A DNA stretch of 15,409 nucleotides from an uncultured Lachnospiraceae bacterium (GTDB taxonomy: Bacteria > Bacillota > Clostridia > Lachnospirales > Lachnospiraceae), in contig CAJTSL010000073.1 in the NCBI GenBank assembly GCA_910578845.1, positions 1 through 15,409 of the forward strand, given 5' to 3'. Below are positions 1-7,156 of this stretch, piece by piece. Under the pieces are notes generated by a model. It was not told where the DNA came from and ran no database searches. It saw nothing but the letters and a program-made list of their open reading frames with translations. The position numbers and the translations under genes are program-made. The stretch's first letter is position 1; each line of letters opens with the position of its first letter.

Positions 1-74
1 AAAATTTATTAGTTGTATGGGTTTGGTTGTGAAACACATTCATGCGTTTGTCGTGACGGCAGAGAATTTTAGGG

Positions 75-103
75 TTGACGAATCTGTAGAAAACATATAT
101 GAT
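75..103 (+). promoter_or_regulatory. Sigma-A-type promoter of the leader transcript
   Basis: TTGACG (75-80) and TATGAT (98-103) are separated by exactly 17 bases, close to the vegetative consensus. Transcription would start near 110 and run through the 12-codon ORF and the hairpins that follow. This is the only clean vegetative promoter I find between the window start and the gene at 449, so it may drive that gene by readthrough or produce a short independent RNA. Confidence 0.6.
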
Positions 104-152
104 AAAGAAAAGCGGGATAGCTTGGATCGTAACAGATTAAAGGAGGAAATGT

Positions 153-191
153 ATGTTAAGCATTGTAAGAGTGGAGATTGTTGCAAACTAA
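153..191 (+). CDS. Possible 12-residue leader peptide
   Basis: A very strong ribosome binding site, AAAGGAGG (139-146), sits six bases before ATG at 153. The ORF encodes MLSIVRVEIVAN and stops at 189-191. It has no recognisable family and no run of one regulatory amino acid. Its stop codon lies inside a small hairpin (183-199), as in some attenuation leaders. A competing start at 149, only two bases from the RBS, opens a cysteine-rich 57-codon frame to 322. That frame reads straight through the terminator-like hairpin at 262-292, so I consider it less likely. Translation of either frame is inference from the RBS alone. Confidence 0.3.
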   Translation: MLSIVRVEIVAN

Positions 192-323
192 ATAGTTGCT
201 TCTGCCATGTAAAGTGCTTTGCATACGTTTATAGTGATATTTATATTTCTATTGGTAAGAGAGCATGGTTGTTTGTCCATGCTATTTTTATTCCATTAGA
301 AATTGCGCCGCCGTGTTTCTAAT
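183..323 (+). promoter_or_regulatory. Structured 5' leader ahead of the MutS2-like gene
   Basis: Four stems can be drawn in this stretch. They are 183-189/194-199 (one bulged A), 207-214/217-224 (ATGTAAAG with CTTTGCAT, one G-U, tight loop), 262-268/277-283 (terminator-like, listed separately) and 295-302/316-323 (ATTAGAAA with TTTCTAAT, perfect 8 bp). A fifth, 371-377/400-406, is also listed separately. I do not recognise a known riboswitch class, and no T-box signature was seen. The density of stems between a strong promoter and a gene suggests a regulatory leader or a small RNA, but AT-rich spacers can form stems by chance. Confidence 0.35.
262..292 (+). terminator. Rho-independent terminator or attenuator 1
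   Basis: AGCATGG (262-268) pairs perfectly with CCATGCT (277-283) across an 8-base loop. It is followed by A, five Ts, A and two Ts. It would end the transcript started near 110, giving an RNA of about 180 nt. The 3' arm CCATGC can alternatively pair with GCATGG at 401-406 in the second terminator. Confidence 0.55.
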
Positions 324-370
324 ATTAAGATACTACGCCTTTTTGCGCAATAAAGAGATGTTCTTGATGA

Positions 371-413
371 CCGTGCATAAGTTTGCTTACTGGCAGATGT
401 GCATGGTTTTTTT
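371..413 (+). terminator. Terminator-like hairpin 2 with T7 tract, just before the MutS2-like gene
   Basis: CCGTGCA (371-377) pairs with TGCATGG (400-406) with one G-U pair, followed immediately by seven Ts (407-413). A short inner stem TAAG/CTTA (378-381/386-389) narrows the large loop. It lies 35 bases before the ATG at 449, with no obvious sigma-A promoter in between. It would therefore block readthrough into the gene unless relieved, which suggests attenuation. Confidence 0.45.
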
Positions 414-448
414 GTTGGATATAGGAATAACAGAGAGGTGTAGAGCAA

Positions 449-2497
449 ATGAATACAGAACAGATCTTAGAATTTGATAAAGTAAAAGAAATATGGATGG
501 AACTTGCGCTGACGGAGCAGGCAAAGGAAGAAATCAGGAAGACATTGCCCTGTCTGTCAGAGAGCGAACTGCTTACGAAACAGAGAGACACGACGCAGGC
601 GAGGATCTTAGTGGAAAAGGGCGGGAACCCGCCGCTTGTATCCTTAAGCGGGATAAAAGAGCATATAGCTGCTGCCGGGATAGGAGACTGTTTAAGCGCC
701 GGAGCGTTAGAAGAGATAGAAAAGGCTCTGGTTGCTGTTATGCGCCTGAAAAGTTATCTGAATAGGTGCAAGCAGTATGAGATCCCACTGGCATATTATG
801 AAGAAAACCTGGATGATCTGGTGGAAGTGAGGGAGCTCATTTCTTCGCAGATTAGAAGCGGGAGCGTGGATGATGGGGCATCGAAATTATTAAAATCGCT
901 TAGAAACGACATCGAGAGGACAAAAGAGCGGATGCGGGAAAAAGCAGAGGCAGTCATGCGCGCGCATAAAGAATGCATGTCCGATCATTTCAGTACGCTG
1001 CGCAACGGGCATATCTGTATCCCGGTAAAGAAAGAATATAAGTTTAAGATCGGCGGTACGGTGATAGATAAATCTTCTACCGGCAGCACATTATTCATCG
1101 AGCCTGCGCCAGTGGCAAAGCATTACGAAGAATTGCAATTGCTCTGTATGGATGAGGAAAATGAAGTACGCAGGATTCTGTATACATTGACGGCGATGGT
1201 AGCAGAACAGGCGGAGACGATCGCGCAGGATATGCGGGTGATAGAGAAATTGGATTATATTTTCTCCAAAGGAAAGCTCAGCCTGGAATATGAAGGATGC
1301 GAGCCGGAGATTGCCACGGACAGGAAAATCATGTTGAAAGAGGCGAGACATCCGCTAATGGATAAGGCGACCTGTGTACCGTTAGAGTTTGAGATTGGAA
1401 ATGTGGAAAACGGAGCCGTCATTAACGGGATTGTCATTACAGGGCCAAATACGGGCGGGAAAACAGTCGCCATTAAGACGGTCGCCCTAAACTGTATGAT
1501 GGCGCAGTGTGGATTGCATGTAGCCGCAAAAGAAGCCAGAATCTGTATGAACAGTAATTTCCTCTGTGACATTGGGGACGGCCAGAACCTGTCCGAGAAC
1601 CTTTCTACCTTTTCTGCGCATATTACGAATGTACTTGCCATTTTGCGGAAAGTCAATTCTGACAGTCTTGTCATTATGGATGAGCTAGGTTCCGGTACCG
1701 ATCCGACGGAAGGAATGGGGATTGCGATTGCGATTTTAGAAGAACTGAAGAAAAGCGGAGCGCTTTTCCTGGTGACAACACATTATCCCGAAGTCAAGCA
1801 GTATGCGGAGCAGGAAGCCGGGATTCTAAATGCGAGGATGACTTTTGACAGGGAAAGCCTGCGCCCGCTTTATCAGATGGTCATCGGCGAGGCGGGAGAA
1901 AGCTGTGCCCTCTACATTGCCAGACAACTTGGCATGCCGGATGAGATGTTAAAGAACGCGATTGCCGCAGCATATGGCAAGACGCCGTATGATAGTGCAA
2001 GCAAGGAGAAGTACGGCAAGACGCCGCATGGTAGTATGGACAAGGCAGCATATTACGAAATGGCGTATGACGGCAAAGCTGCATTTAAAGGGAATGGCGC
2101 TTATGCGGAGGCTTTGCTGGCGGATCTGGGAAAAGGGCAGGAAAATATTGTATTACACAAAGAAAGTGCGCCCAAAATACAAAAACGCAAGAAAGAAAAC
2201 AGGAAGCAGACCGCGGCGGAGAAATTCCGATTAGGGGATAGCGTTATGGTATGCCCGGACAAGAAAATCGGTATTGTCTGCCAGAAAGCAAATGAAAAAG
2301 GGGTATTAAGGGTGCAGATGCCGGATAAAAAAATCTGGATTAACCATAAGCGGCTTAAGTTGCACGTGGCAGCCGATGAATTGTACCCGGAAGATTATGA
2401 TTTCTCCATTTTGTTCGATACGGTTGATAACAGGAAGTTACGGCACAAGATGTCGAAGCGCCATGTAGAGGGAGAAGAGATCCATATGGATTTGTAA
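449..2497 (+). CDS. MutS2-like DNA-binding ATPase lacking the Smr domain
   Basis: A 682-residue protein of the MutS2 branch of the MutS superfamily. Residues 1 to about 310 fit the MutS core/lever/clamp region. The ABC-type ATPase domain follows, with Walker A GPNTGGKT (332-339), Walker B/signature stretch DELGSGTDPTEG (411-422) and the TTHYPEVK H-loop region (443-450). A KOW-like segment (about 592-638) resembles the linker that precedes Smr in MutS2. The protein then ends at 682 with no Smr endonuclease domain, about 100 residues short of full-length MutS2. Known MutS2 proteins act on stalled ribosomes or recombination intermediates, and nicking needs Smr. This protein presumably binds and remodels its substrate by ATP hydrolysis alone. 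Residues 509-534 hold a 13-residue duplication in a variable linker. The start is supported by GAGAGGTG eight bases upstream. Expression may be attenuated by the leader hairpins. It could be a specialised paralogue beside a full MutS2 elsewhere in the genome. Confidence 0.9.
   Translation: MNTEQILEFDKVKEIWMELALTEQAKEEIRKTLPCLSESELLTKQRDTTQARILVEKGGNPPLVSLSGIKEHIAAAGIGDCLSAGALEEIEKALVAVMRLKSYLNRCKQYEIPLAYYEENLDDLVEVRELISSQIRSGSVDDGASKLLKSLRNDIERTKERMREKAEAVMRAHKECMSDHFSTLRNGHICIPVKKEYKFKIGGTVIDKSSTGSTLFIEPAPVAKHYEELQLLCMDEENEVRRILYTLTAMVAEQAETIAQDMRVIEKLDYIFSKGKLSLEYEGCEPEIATDRKIMLKEARHPLMDKATCVPLEFEIGNVENGAVINGIVITGPNTGGKTVAIKTVALNCMMAQCGLHVAAKEARICMNSNFLCDIGDGQNLSENLSTFSAHITNVLAILRKVNSDSLVIMDELGSGTDPTEGMGIAIAILEELKKSGALFLVTTHYPEVKQYAEQEAGILNARMTFDRESLRPLYQMVIGEAGESCALYIARQLGMPDEMLKNAIAAAYGKTPYDSASKEKYGKTPHGSMDKAAYYEMAYDGKAAFKGNGAYAEALLADLGKGQENIVLHKESAPKIQKRKKENRKQTAAEKFRLGDSVMVCPDKKIGIVCQKANEKGVLRVQMPDKKIWINHKRLKLHVAADELYPEDYDFSILFDTVDNRKLRHKMSKRHVEGEEIHMDL
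1973..2051 (+). repeat. 39-bp in-frame duplication in the MutS2-like gene
   Basis: Two adjacent 13-codon units, residues 509-521 and 522-534, both begin YGKTP (YGKTPYDSASKEK and YGKTPHGSMDKAA). They lie after the ATPase domain in a low-complexity, charged linker leading to the KOW-like segment. This looks like a recent slippage or duplication in a tolerant region. Confidence 0.6.
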
Positions 2498-2517
2498 GTG
2501 TTTGCAAGATAGGCAAT

Positions 2518-2549
2518 GGGCGTCCGCCGGAGGAAAGCGGCAGACGCCC
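2518..2549. terminator. GC-rich hairpin between convergent genes
   Basis: The arms 2518-2529 and 2538-2549 form 12 paired positions with one mismatch (GGGCGTC-x-GCCG with CGGC-x-GACGCCC) around an 8-base loop. It lies 21 bases after the MutS2-like stop and 50 bases beyond the stop of the convergent minus-strand gene. A T-rich stretch follows on the plus side, but there is no long T-run on either strand. A bidirectional terminator is the most likely role. Confidence 0.55.
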
Positions 2550-2598
2550 GATTGATCCTGTTCTTTGTTCTAAAGCAGATCATACTACACCGAATACA

Positions 2599-3033
2599 TT
2601 ATAAATAATCTTTCAAATCTTTACACAATTCTTCTTCGATAGATACCAGCCGTTTGCAGATATCTTTTGATGTTTTATCAGCCGCCGGATACTGGTTTAA
2701 ATATTTGTGGAGGGATTTGACGCCCATGTTGCAGCCGTCTGTAATGACATCGGCAACGGCAGCGTCGCTCTCTTTCATCCCGACTTTCATATTCGTCTTT
2801 AGCCAGGACATGCCTTTTGCCATCGGGCTTGGCTCTTTCTCTTCGCTATGATGCTCTATTAACAGGGAATGGATTTCATTGCCTAATTTCTCATGATGTA
2901 GCTTGCTTTCTGTTAACAGGCTCTTCATATCGTCAGCTTGTACTTTGTCCAGTACTTCGTCGATAGAAGTTACCGCCATCTTCGTTCCGGAATCGCATTC
3001 TTTGAGTAATGAAATCGTATCTTGGTTTACCAT
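2599..3033 (-). CDS. Small four-helix DUF2383/ferritin-like protein
   Basis: A 144-residue soluble, highly helical protein rich in Lys, Glu, Asp and Ser, with no signal peptide or membrane segment. Its pattern of amphipathic helices with conserved-looking His/Glu positions (ESKLHHEKLGNEIHSLL, about 42-58) fits the DUF2383 (PA2169-type) helical-bundle proteins common in Clostridia. Their function is not established; a ferritin-like fold has been proposed. A second helical half (about 79-144) contains GMSWLKTNMKVGM, typical of this group. The start is supported by AGAAAGGAG nine bases upstream. It appears monocistronic, with its own promoter and a convergent terminator at its 3' side. Family assignment is by memory of the sequence style. 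Confidence 0.65.
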   Translation of the reverse strand: MVNQDTISLLKECDSGTKMAVTSIDEVLDKVQADDMKSLLTESKLHHEKLGNEIHSLLIEHHSEEKEPSPMAKGMSWLKTNMKVGMKESDAAVADVITDGCNMGVKSLHKYLNQYPAADKTSKDICKRLVSIEEELCKDLKDYL

Positions 3034-3061
3034 TATGATATTGACGCTCCTTTCTGAGCTT

Positions 3062-3089
3062 ATAATATTTAGTTAATTGCGAAACTCAA
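3062..3089 (-). promoter_or_regulatory. Candidate sigma-A promoter of the DUF2383-type gene
   Basis: On the minus strand TTGAGT (3089-3084) and TATTAT (3067-3062) are 16 bases apart. The predicted start near 3055 gives a leader of about 22 bases carrying the RBS. A 10-bp palindrome, TTTCCGGAAA (3114-3123 on the plus strand), lies upstream in the otherwise featureless spacer 3090-3188. Confidence 0.35.
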
Positions 3090-3188
3090 GTCATTTTTTA
3101 CTTTGCCCATATTTTCCGGAAATATCAATACCAAATAATAACATTACGAGAAAAGGTTCTATATTGTTCAGTTGTCATCGTTCATTTG

Positions 3189-4181
3189 TTATTGCTTGTT
3201 TGCCCGTTGCTTACGGTATCCTATAACCAGGAATGCGATGCCGAGCGGGATAGTGACCAATAAGATAAGCGTGGCTGTGATGGCATCGACTGCGGCATGG
3301 TTCCAACCGGCAAAATCAGCATTTATAAAAAGCCTGGAAGATTCTCGTAAGACCAATGCGACTACGGAATTGATCGTCGAAGAGAATATGCCTGCAAACA
3401 GGACGCAGAGGCCTGCATTGGTGAAAGCGCCTCCCTTGCCATAGCGGATGATAAGAAACAGCATCCATGGCAGGATCAGACAATAGGAAGCGATACCGAA
3501 GCTGATGCGCCAGTAATCAAGGCTCGTAGCGGTATAGATGCCACAAACGGCAAGGACAGCATATAGCCAGATGGTGTCCCATATCATGACGAGCAGCCCT
3601 TTGTGTTGCGAGAGCGGTTTGGGCAGCGGTATATGACGGATGACATATGGCATAAAGAGGACTGAGAGCCCAAACAACGTAGGGACAGAGGCGAGGAAGA
3701 ACCAGCGCCCATGTGTATAAAGACAGATTGTGAATAATAATAAAAGCAACGATATGGTAAAACTGCCTAACGTCCATAATACAGTATGTTCTTGTGCAAG
3801 GAGCGGCACGACGGTAAGGGAAGCCGTCAAAAGAAGCGATGCCAGTACGATGAAAAACCAATCCAGTGCATGGCCTATGGCTAAATTGCAGATTAAGCAG
3901 ACAATGACCGGGATCATGAGGATAGAAGCAGTACAAATCCCAATGGTAAAGGTCTTTTTCCGCTCTTTTTTGGCATGTAAGCCTAGTATATTATTTTTCT
4001 CAGTAATCAGTTGTTCTTCTAACTGTGTACTCTTAAGCTTTTGCAGCAGATCTTTGCAGCCTTCGCATGTGACAAGATGCTCGTCTATTAATTTTTTGCT
4101 GGAATCGCTGCATATATCATCCTGATATAAAGGAAGTAAATCTTTCACAATTTCGCATTGGTTTATAAGGTTATGATTCAT
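3189..4181 (-). CDS. Polytopic zinc-finger anti-sigma factor
   Basis: A 330-residue membrane protein encoded directly after an ECF sigma factor, with an 11-base overlap of the two genes. The cytoplasmic N-terminus carries the anti-sigma zinc-finger signature: C9, C24, H35-x3-C39-x2-C42, in the context DEHLVTCEGCKDLL. From about residue 79 on there are seven or eight hydrophobic segments (roughly 79-99, 108-128, 134-152, 160-180, 199-219, 227-245, 255-277 and 298-322). Most ZAS anti-sigma factors have a single membrane span, so this polytopic form may sense a membrane-embedded or small-molecule signal; that is inference. The family role is to sequester the sigma factor at the membrane until a signal or proteolysis releases it. 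An RBS-like AGGAAAGGATGGG lies before the start, inside the sigma gene. Confidence 0.85.
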   Translation of the reverse strand: MNHNLINQCEIVKDLLPLYQDDICSDSSKKLIDEHLVTCEGCKDLLQKLKSTQLEEQLITEKNNILGLHAKKERKKTFTIGICTASILMIPVIVCLICNLAIGHALDWFFIVLASLLLTASLTVVPLLAQEHTVLWTLGSFTISLLLLLFTICLYTHGRWFFLASVPTLFGLSVLFMPYVIRHIPLPKPLSQHKGLLVMIWDTIWLYAVLAVCGIYTATSLDYWRISFGIASYCLILPWMLFLIIRYGKGGAFTNAGLCVLFAGIFSSTINSVVALVLRESSRLFINADFAGWNHAAVDAITATLILLVTIPLGIAFLVIGYRKQRANKQ

Positions 4182-4650
4182 TTTTTCCCATCCTTTCCTG
4201 CATTTTTATTTTGGCACGGTGATAGGTCACACGTGCCCATGTTTCGCTTTTTCCAAATATCTGCCCTATTTTCAGGAAAGAAAGCTCTCCGAAAATGCGT
4301 AGCTGGAAGACTTCTTTATAGGGCTCTTCCATTTGGTGTAAGATCTGGTGGAGCTGTAATGTGATATTCTCATCCTCAACTGTCAGCGCCATATCTGTCG
4401 GGGATGGGATATCGTCCTGCCATTCCTGGTGGCGGGACTGCTTGCGGAATTCATCCATACAGCAATTTTTGGCAATTGCGCATAGCCAGGTCAGTTCACT
4501 GGCGTTTCCTCTATACTGTTTCTTTGATTTGATGGCTTTGAAGAAACTTTCCTGTGTGATTTCTTCCGCAAGATGCGTATTTTTCACAAGCGTCATTACA
4601 TAAGAATAAACTTCCATATAATAGGCGTTGTAAAGCTGGTCGAAGTCCAT
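4171..4650 (-). CDS. ECF-family RNA polymerase sigma factor
   Basis: A 159-residue group-4 (ECF) sigma-70 protein. Region 2 (about 1-70) includes FDQLYNAYYMEVYSYVMTLV, AEEITQESFFKAI and LTWLCAIAKNCCMDEFRK, the core-binding and -10-recognition helices. Region 4 (about 100-155) has the helix-turn-helix MEEPYKEVFQLRIFGELSFLKIGQIFGKSETWARVTYHRAKIKM, used for -35 recognition. Length and architecture are typical; regions 1 and 3 are absent, as expected. AGGAAAGGAGG before ATG supports the start. It overlaps its anti-sigma gene, so the two are translationally coupled. An ECF-type promoter upstream suggests it activates its own operon. Confidence 0.92.
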   Translation of the reverse strand: MDFDQLYNAYYMEVYSYVMTLVKNTHLAEEITQESFFKAIKSKKQYRGNASELTWLCAIAKNCCMDEFRKQSRHQEWQDDIPSPTDMALTVEDENITLQLHQILHQMEEPYKEVFQLRIFGELSFLKIGQIFGKSETWARVTYHRAKIKMQERMGKNES

Positions 4651-4712
4651 GGACGTATGAGCCTCCTTTCCTATCTGTTTCTGACTCCTGTTTCCTGCCT
4701 TTTCATTGATTA

Positions 4713-4738
4713 GACGGGGCAGGTGTCCATTCGTTACA
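4713..4738 (-). promoter_or_regulatory. ECF-type autoregulatory promoter of the sigma/anti-sigma operon
   Basis: On the minus strand TGTAAC (4738-4733) and CGTC (4716-4713, continuing CGTCTAAT) are exactly 16 bases apart. This is the architecture of Gram-positive ECF promoters such as TGAAAC-N16-CGTA/CGTC. The predicted start is near 4704, about 54 bases before the sigma ATG. ECF operons are usually autoregulated, so the encoded factor is the natural candidate. Confidence 0.65.
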
Positions 4739-4822
4739 AAAAATTTATAGAATTATGATAAATCATTACTATGGCGATTTTAGCAAAAACGGAGGGATGA
4801 GTAAAGTAATCAGAACAGTGCA

Positions 4823-4851
4823 TTGCTTAATGATTTGTTGTGGCATATAAT
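4823..4851 (+). promoter_or_regulatory. Sigma-A promoter for the radical-SAM gene
   Basis: TTGCTT (4823-4828) and a perfect TATAAT (4846-4851) are separated by 17 bases. Transcription would begin near 4858, leaving a leader of about 28 bases with the RBS-like GGATGAGGG before ATG 4886. It is divergent from the ECF promoter about 85 bases away. The 95 bases between them hold no gene that I can support. Confidence 0.65.
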
Positions 4852-4885
4852 ATAGAAGAGAAGCTTGGCCAAAGGATGAGGGAAA

Positions 4886-5755
4886 ATGCACTTTGTAGAG
4901 GCAAAAGGGATTTTATCAGCGGGAAATGGCATGAACCTATACAGGGGCTGTACGCATGGTTGTATTTACTGTGACAGCCGTAGCGTGTGCTATCAGTTCA
5001 CCCATGATTTTGAAGATATCGAGGTTAAGGAGAATGCGCCGATCTTATTGGAAAAGGCACTTCGTACGAAACGTAAGAGGTGTATGATTGGCACAGGCGC
5101 CATGTGCGACCCTTATATGCAATGTGAAGAGCAGCTTCGCATGACAAGAAGATGCTTAGAGCTGATAGACGAGTATGGGTTTGGGATTGCCATCCAGACA
5201 AAGTCAGACCTGATCCTGCGGGATCTGGATTTGTTACAGAGTATACACCGTAAGAGCAAATGTGTGGTGCAGATGACGCTTACGACATATGACGAAGCGC
5301 TTTGCCGTATCATAGAGCCGAATGTCTGTACGACGAAAAGGCGTTACGAAGTTTTGCAGGTGATGAAGGAGTGTGGGATCCCGACGGTTGTTTGGATGTC
5401 GCCAATCCTGCCTTTTATCAATGATACGGAAGAAAACATCAGGGGGCTTTTGGAGTATTGCGTACAGGCTAAAGTGTATGGGATTCTTGTCTTTGGGATA
5501 GGCATGACGCTCCGGCAGGGGAACCGGGAGTATTTCTATGCGGCGCTGGATAAGCATTTCCCTGGGTTACATGAGAAATATCATAGAAAATACGGGTTTG
5601 ATTATGAAGTTGGAAGTGAGAAGAATGGCGAGCTGATGGGCCTGCTCCGGAGAGAGTGTGCAAAACATGGCATCGTATGTGACGTTAATGCCTTGTTTGC
5701 ATATTTCCGGGAGTTTCCGGAGAATAAGGGATACGAGCAGTTAAGCCTGTTCTGA
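4886..5755 (+). CDS. SPL-family radical SAM protein
   Basis: A 289-residue radical S-adenosylmethionine enzyme. The [4Fe-4S] motif C22-x3-C26-x2-C29 appears in the context YRGCTHGCIYCD, typical of the spore-photoproduct-lyase-like (COG1533) group. GTGAMCDPYMQCEEQ (about 73-87) and the PILPFIND region (about 171-178) also match that group's barrel. The 'SPL family' label does not prove photoproduct repair: true SplB has a conserved cysteine in the C-terminal part and a somewhat different length, and many relatives are uncharacterised. It is soluble with no extra cluster domain apparent. The 45-base gap to the next gene, with no terminator seen, allows cotranscription with the downstream secreted-protein/two-component operon. 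Confidence 0.88.
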   Translation: MHFVEAKGILSAGNGMNLYRGCTHGCIYCDSRSVCYQFTHDFEDIEVKENAPILLEKALRTKRKRCMIGTGAMCDPYMQCEEQLRMTRRCLELIDEYGFGIAIQTKSDLILRDLDLLQSIHRKSKCVVQMTLTTYDEALCRIIEPNVCTTKRRYEVLQVMKECGIPTVVWMSPILPFINDTEENIRGLLEYCVQAKVYGILVFGIGMTLRQGNREYFYAALDKHFPGLHEKYHRKYGFDYEVGSEKNGELMGLLRRECAKHGIVCDVNALFAYFREFPENKGYEQLSLF

Positions 5756-5800
5756 GGTTTTGTGGCGGGCGAAGCCTAAGTATGCTGCGGAGGCGGTAAA

Positions 5801-7156
5801 TTGAAACGACAAGAGAGAAAACATAGAGAAACATATATCTGCGCGCTCATAGTTCTTTCCGTGATAGCCGGATCATTCTTTTCCGGTTCTGTTGTACGGG
5901 CATCAGGGCCGGCAGCGCGGGCACGGCAAGATATGCCGCAGGCGCAGGAGGCCGGTGCGCAAGATACCCAGGCAAAAGCGGGTATATTGGCAGAAGCGGA
6001 TACCCAGACGAGAACGGATGCACTGGCAGAAGCGGATGCCCAGGCGAAAGCGGATGCACTGATAAAAGCGGATGCCCAGGCGAGAACGGATGCACTGACA
6101 GAAGCGGATGACCAGGCAAAAACAGACGTAGAGGAAATTGCGGATTTACAGGAGGAGAATGTCCTGGCAGAGTATCAGGAATATCAGGAGAGATTGCGGT
6201 CGGTTGCTGATAAGGCAGATATTGTCGCGTACGGATTTGATGTGGTGGAAACCCAGATTTTCCCTATTGAGATAGCAAGAGTAGGGGAGGTAGAGCTTGT
6301 GCCTGCTTTTGACAGGATGTATCACCGTCTTGTCTTATTCTTTGCCAAAGAGGACGGGACCATCCTCTATAGGACAGATCAGTTAGAGACCAATAACCGG
6401 GTTTTAGGGCAGATGCGGCAGCCGGACTGTAGCATTGCCGCAGTTTCGTTCCGGGATCTGGATGAAGACGGGTGCATGGATATCATCTTGATCACTTCCT
6501 GTGCCGGTGTAAGTAATGCCTATGAAGGAAAGACATATAAAGTGGGGGACGTGCTGTTCCAGAAAAAGGAGCTGACGGGTTTTTACAGGGACTACCGGAT
6601 TTCCGATAAGATCAACCGCTTTGGGATGAACAAGAGCGCGGAAGCGATAACGGCATTCGTACGGGACGGTTATTCTACGGAATTCTTATATACGGCAGTT
6701 ACATTAAAGCAATTGTTAGCGCAGGGATTTGATATTATCAGTGAGCAATGTCATTTTAGGACGTTCGGGAAGCTGGGGCGCTTACAGGTCGTGCCGGGGA
6801 CATACCGGATTGCGAATTATGACGTCTTTATGATCTATCTGGTGGATGAGCAGGACAATATTTTATTCAGCCTACAACCGATGGGAGACTATGACAATTT
6901 ATATGCCCTGAAAGGGATTAATTGCCGGGACATTGACGGTGACGGCCTCAAAGATATTGTCATATTAGCCAGATATAGTTATGAAGGAGAAGACGGGCAG
7001 ATTGTCATTGAGAGCGATTATGCCATTTATTACCAGAGAACCGGAGGATTTTCGGCGGATACGGAGATCAAGGACAGATACCGGTGCAGTGATGAAGATA
7101 CGATGGAGTTGTTGGTGCAGCAAGCACGTGCTTATTGGGGGTTTACGAATGATTAA
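5801..7156 (+). CDS. Secreted FG-GAP/VCBS-like protein with 12-residue repeats
   Basis: A 451-residue exported protein starting at TTG. GGAGG seven bases upstream supports this start, and no in-frame ATG precedes the signal peptide. Residues 1-34 form a signal sequence (KRQERKHR n-region, hydrophobic 13-31, likely cleavage after VRA). Residues 51-110 are Ala/Asp/Gln/Lys-rich 12-residue repeats, probably an extended or helical spacer. The remaining domain contains two calcium-loop-like FG-GAP motifs, DLDEDGCMD (219-227) and DIDGDGLKD (377-385), each followed by a hydrophobic beta-strand. Such loops occur in beta-propeller or adhesion-like domains. I do not recognise a characterised homologue. 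The gene overlaps the response regulator gene by 8 bases, so the protein may be a sensory accessory or output of that two-component system; that is inference. Confidence 0.8.
   Translation: MKRQERKHRETYICALIVLSVIAGSFFSGSVVRASGPAARARQDMPQAQEAGAQDTQAKAGILAEADTQTRTDALAEADAQAKADALIKADAQARTDALTEADDQAKTDVEEIADLQEENVLAEYQEYQERLRSVADKADIVAYGFDVVETQIFPIEIARVGEVELVPAFDRMYHRLVLFFAKEDGTILYRTDQLETNNRVLGQMRQPDCSIAAVSFRDLDEDGCMDIILITSCAGVSNAYEGKTYKVGDVLFQKKELTGFYRDYRISDKINRFGMNKSAEAITAFVRDGYSTEFLYTAVTLKQLLAQGFDIISEQCHFRTFGKLGRLQVVPGTYRIANYDVFMIYLVDEQDNILFSLQPMGDYDNLYALKGINCRDIDGDGLKDIVILARYSYEGEDGQIVIESDYAIYYQRTGGFSADTEIKDRYRCSDEDTMELLVQQARAYWGFTND
5951..6130 (+). repeat. Five tandem 36-bp repeats in the secreted-protein gene
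   Basis: Units begin at 5951 (degenerate), 5987, 6023, 6059 and 6095. They encode 12-residue units such as LAEADAQAKADA and LIKADAQARTDA. DNA identity between the middle units is high, so copy number may vary between strains by slippage. Confidence 0.85.

Noticed and set aside
149..322. Cysteine-rich 57-codon frame (C6, C11, C12, C17, C19, C23)
   Set aside because: Its ATG is only two bases from the RBS, and the second half simply translates the terminator-like hairpin 262-292 and the stem 295-323. The 12-codon frame with six-base spacing fits better. It would be revived by ribosome profiling or conservation of the cysteines.
1255..1674. Long antisense frame within the MutS2-like gene
   Set aside because: It lies wholly inside a well-supported gene with intact motifs and has no RBS or family resemblance of its own.
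4797..4850. 17-codon ORF between the divergent promoters
   Set aside because: The GGAGG-like sequence directly abuts the ATG with no spacing, and the frame covers the -35/-10 region of the radical-SAM promoter.
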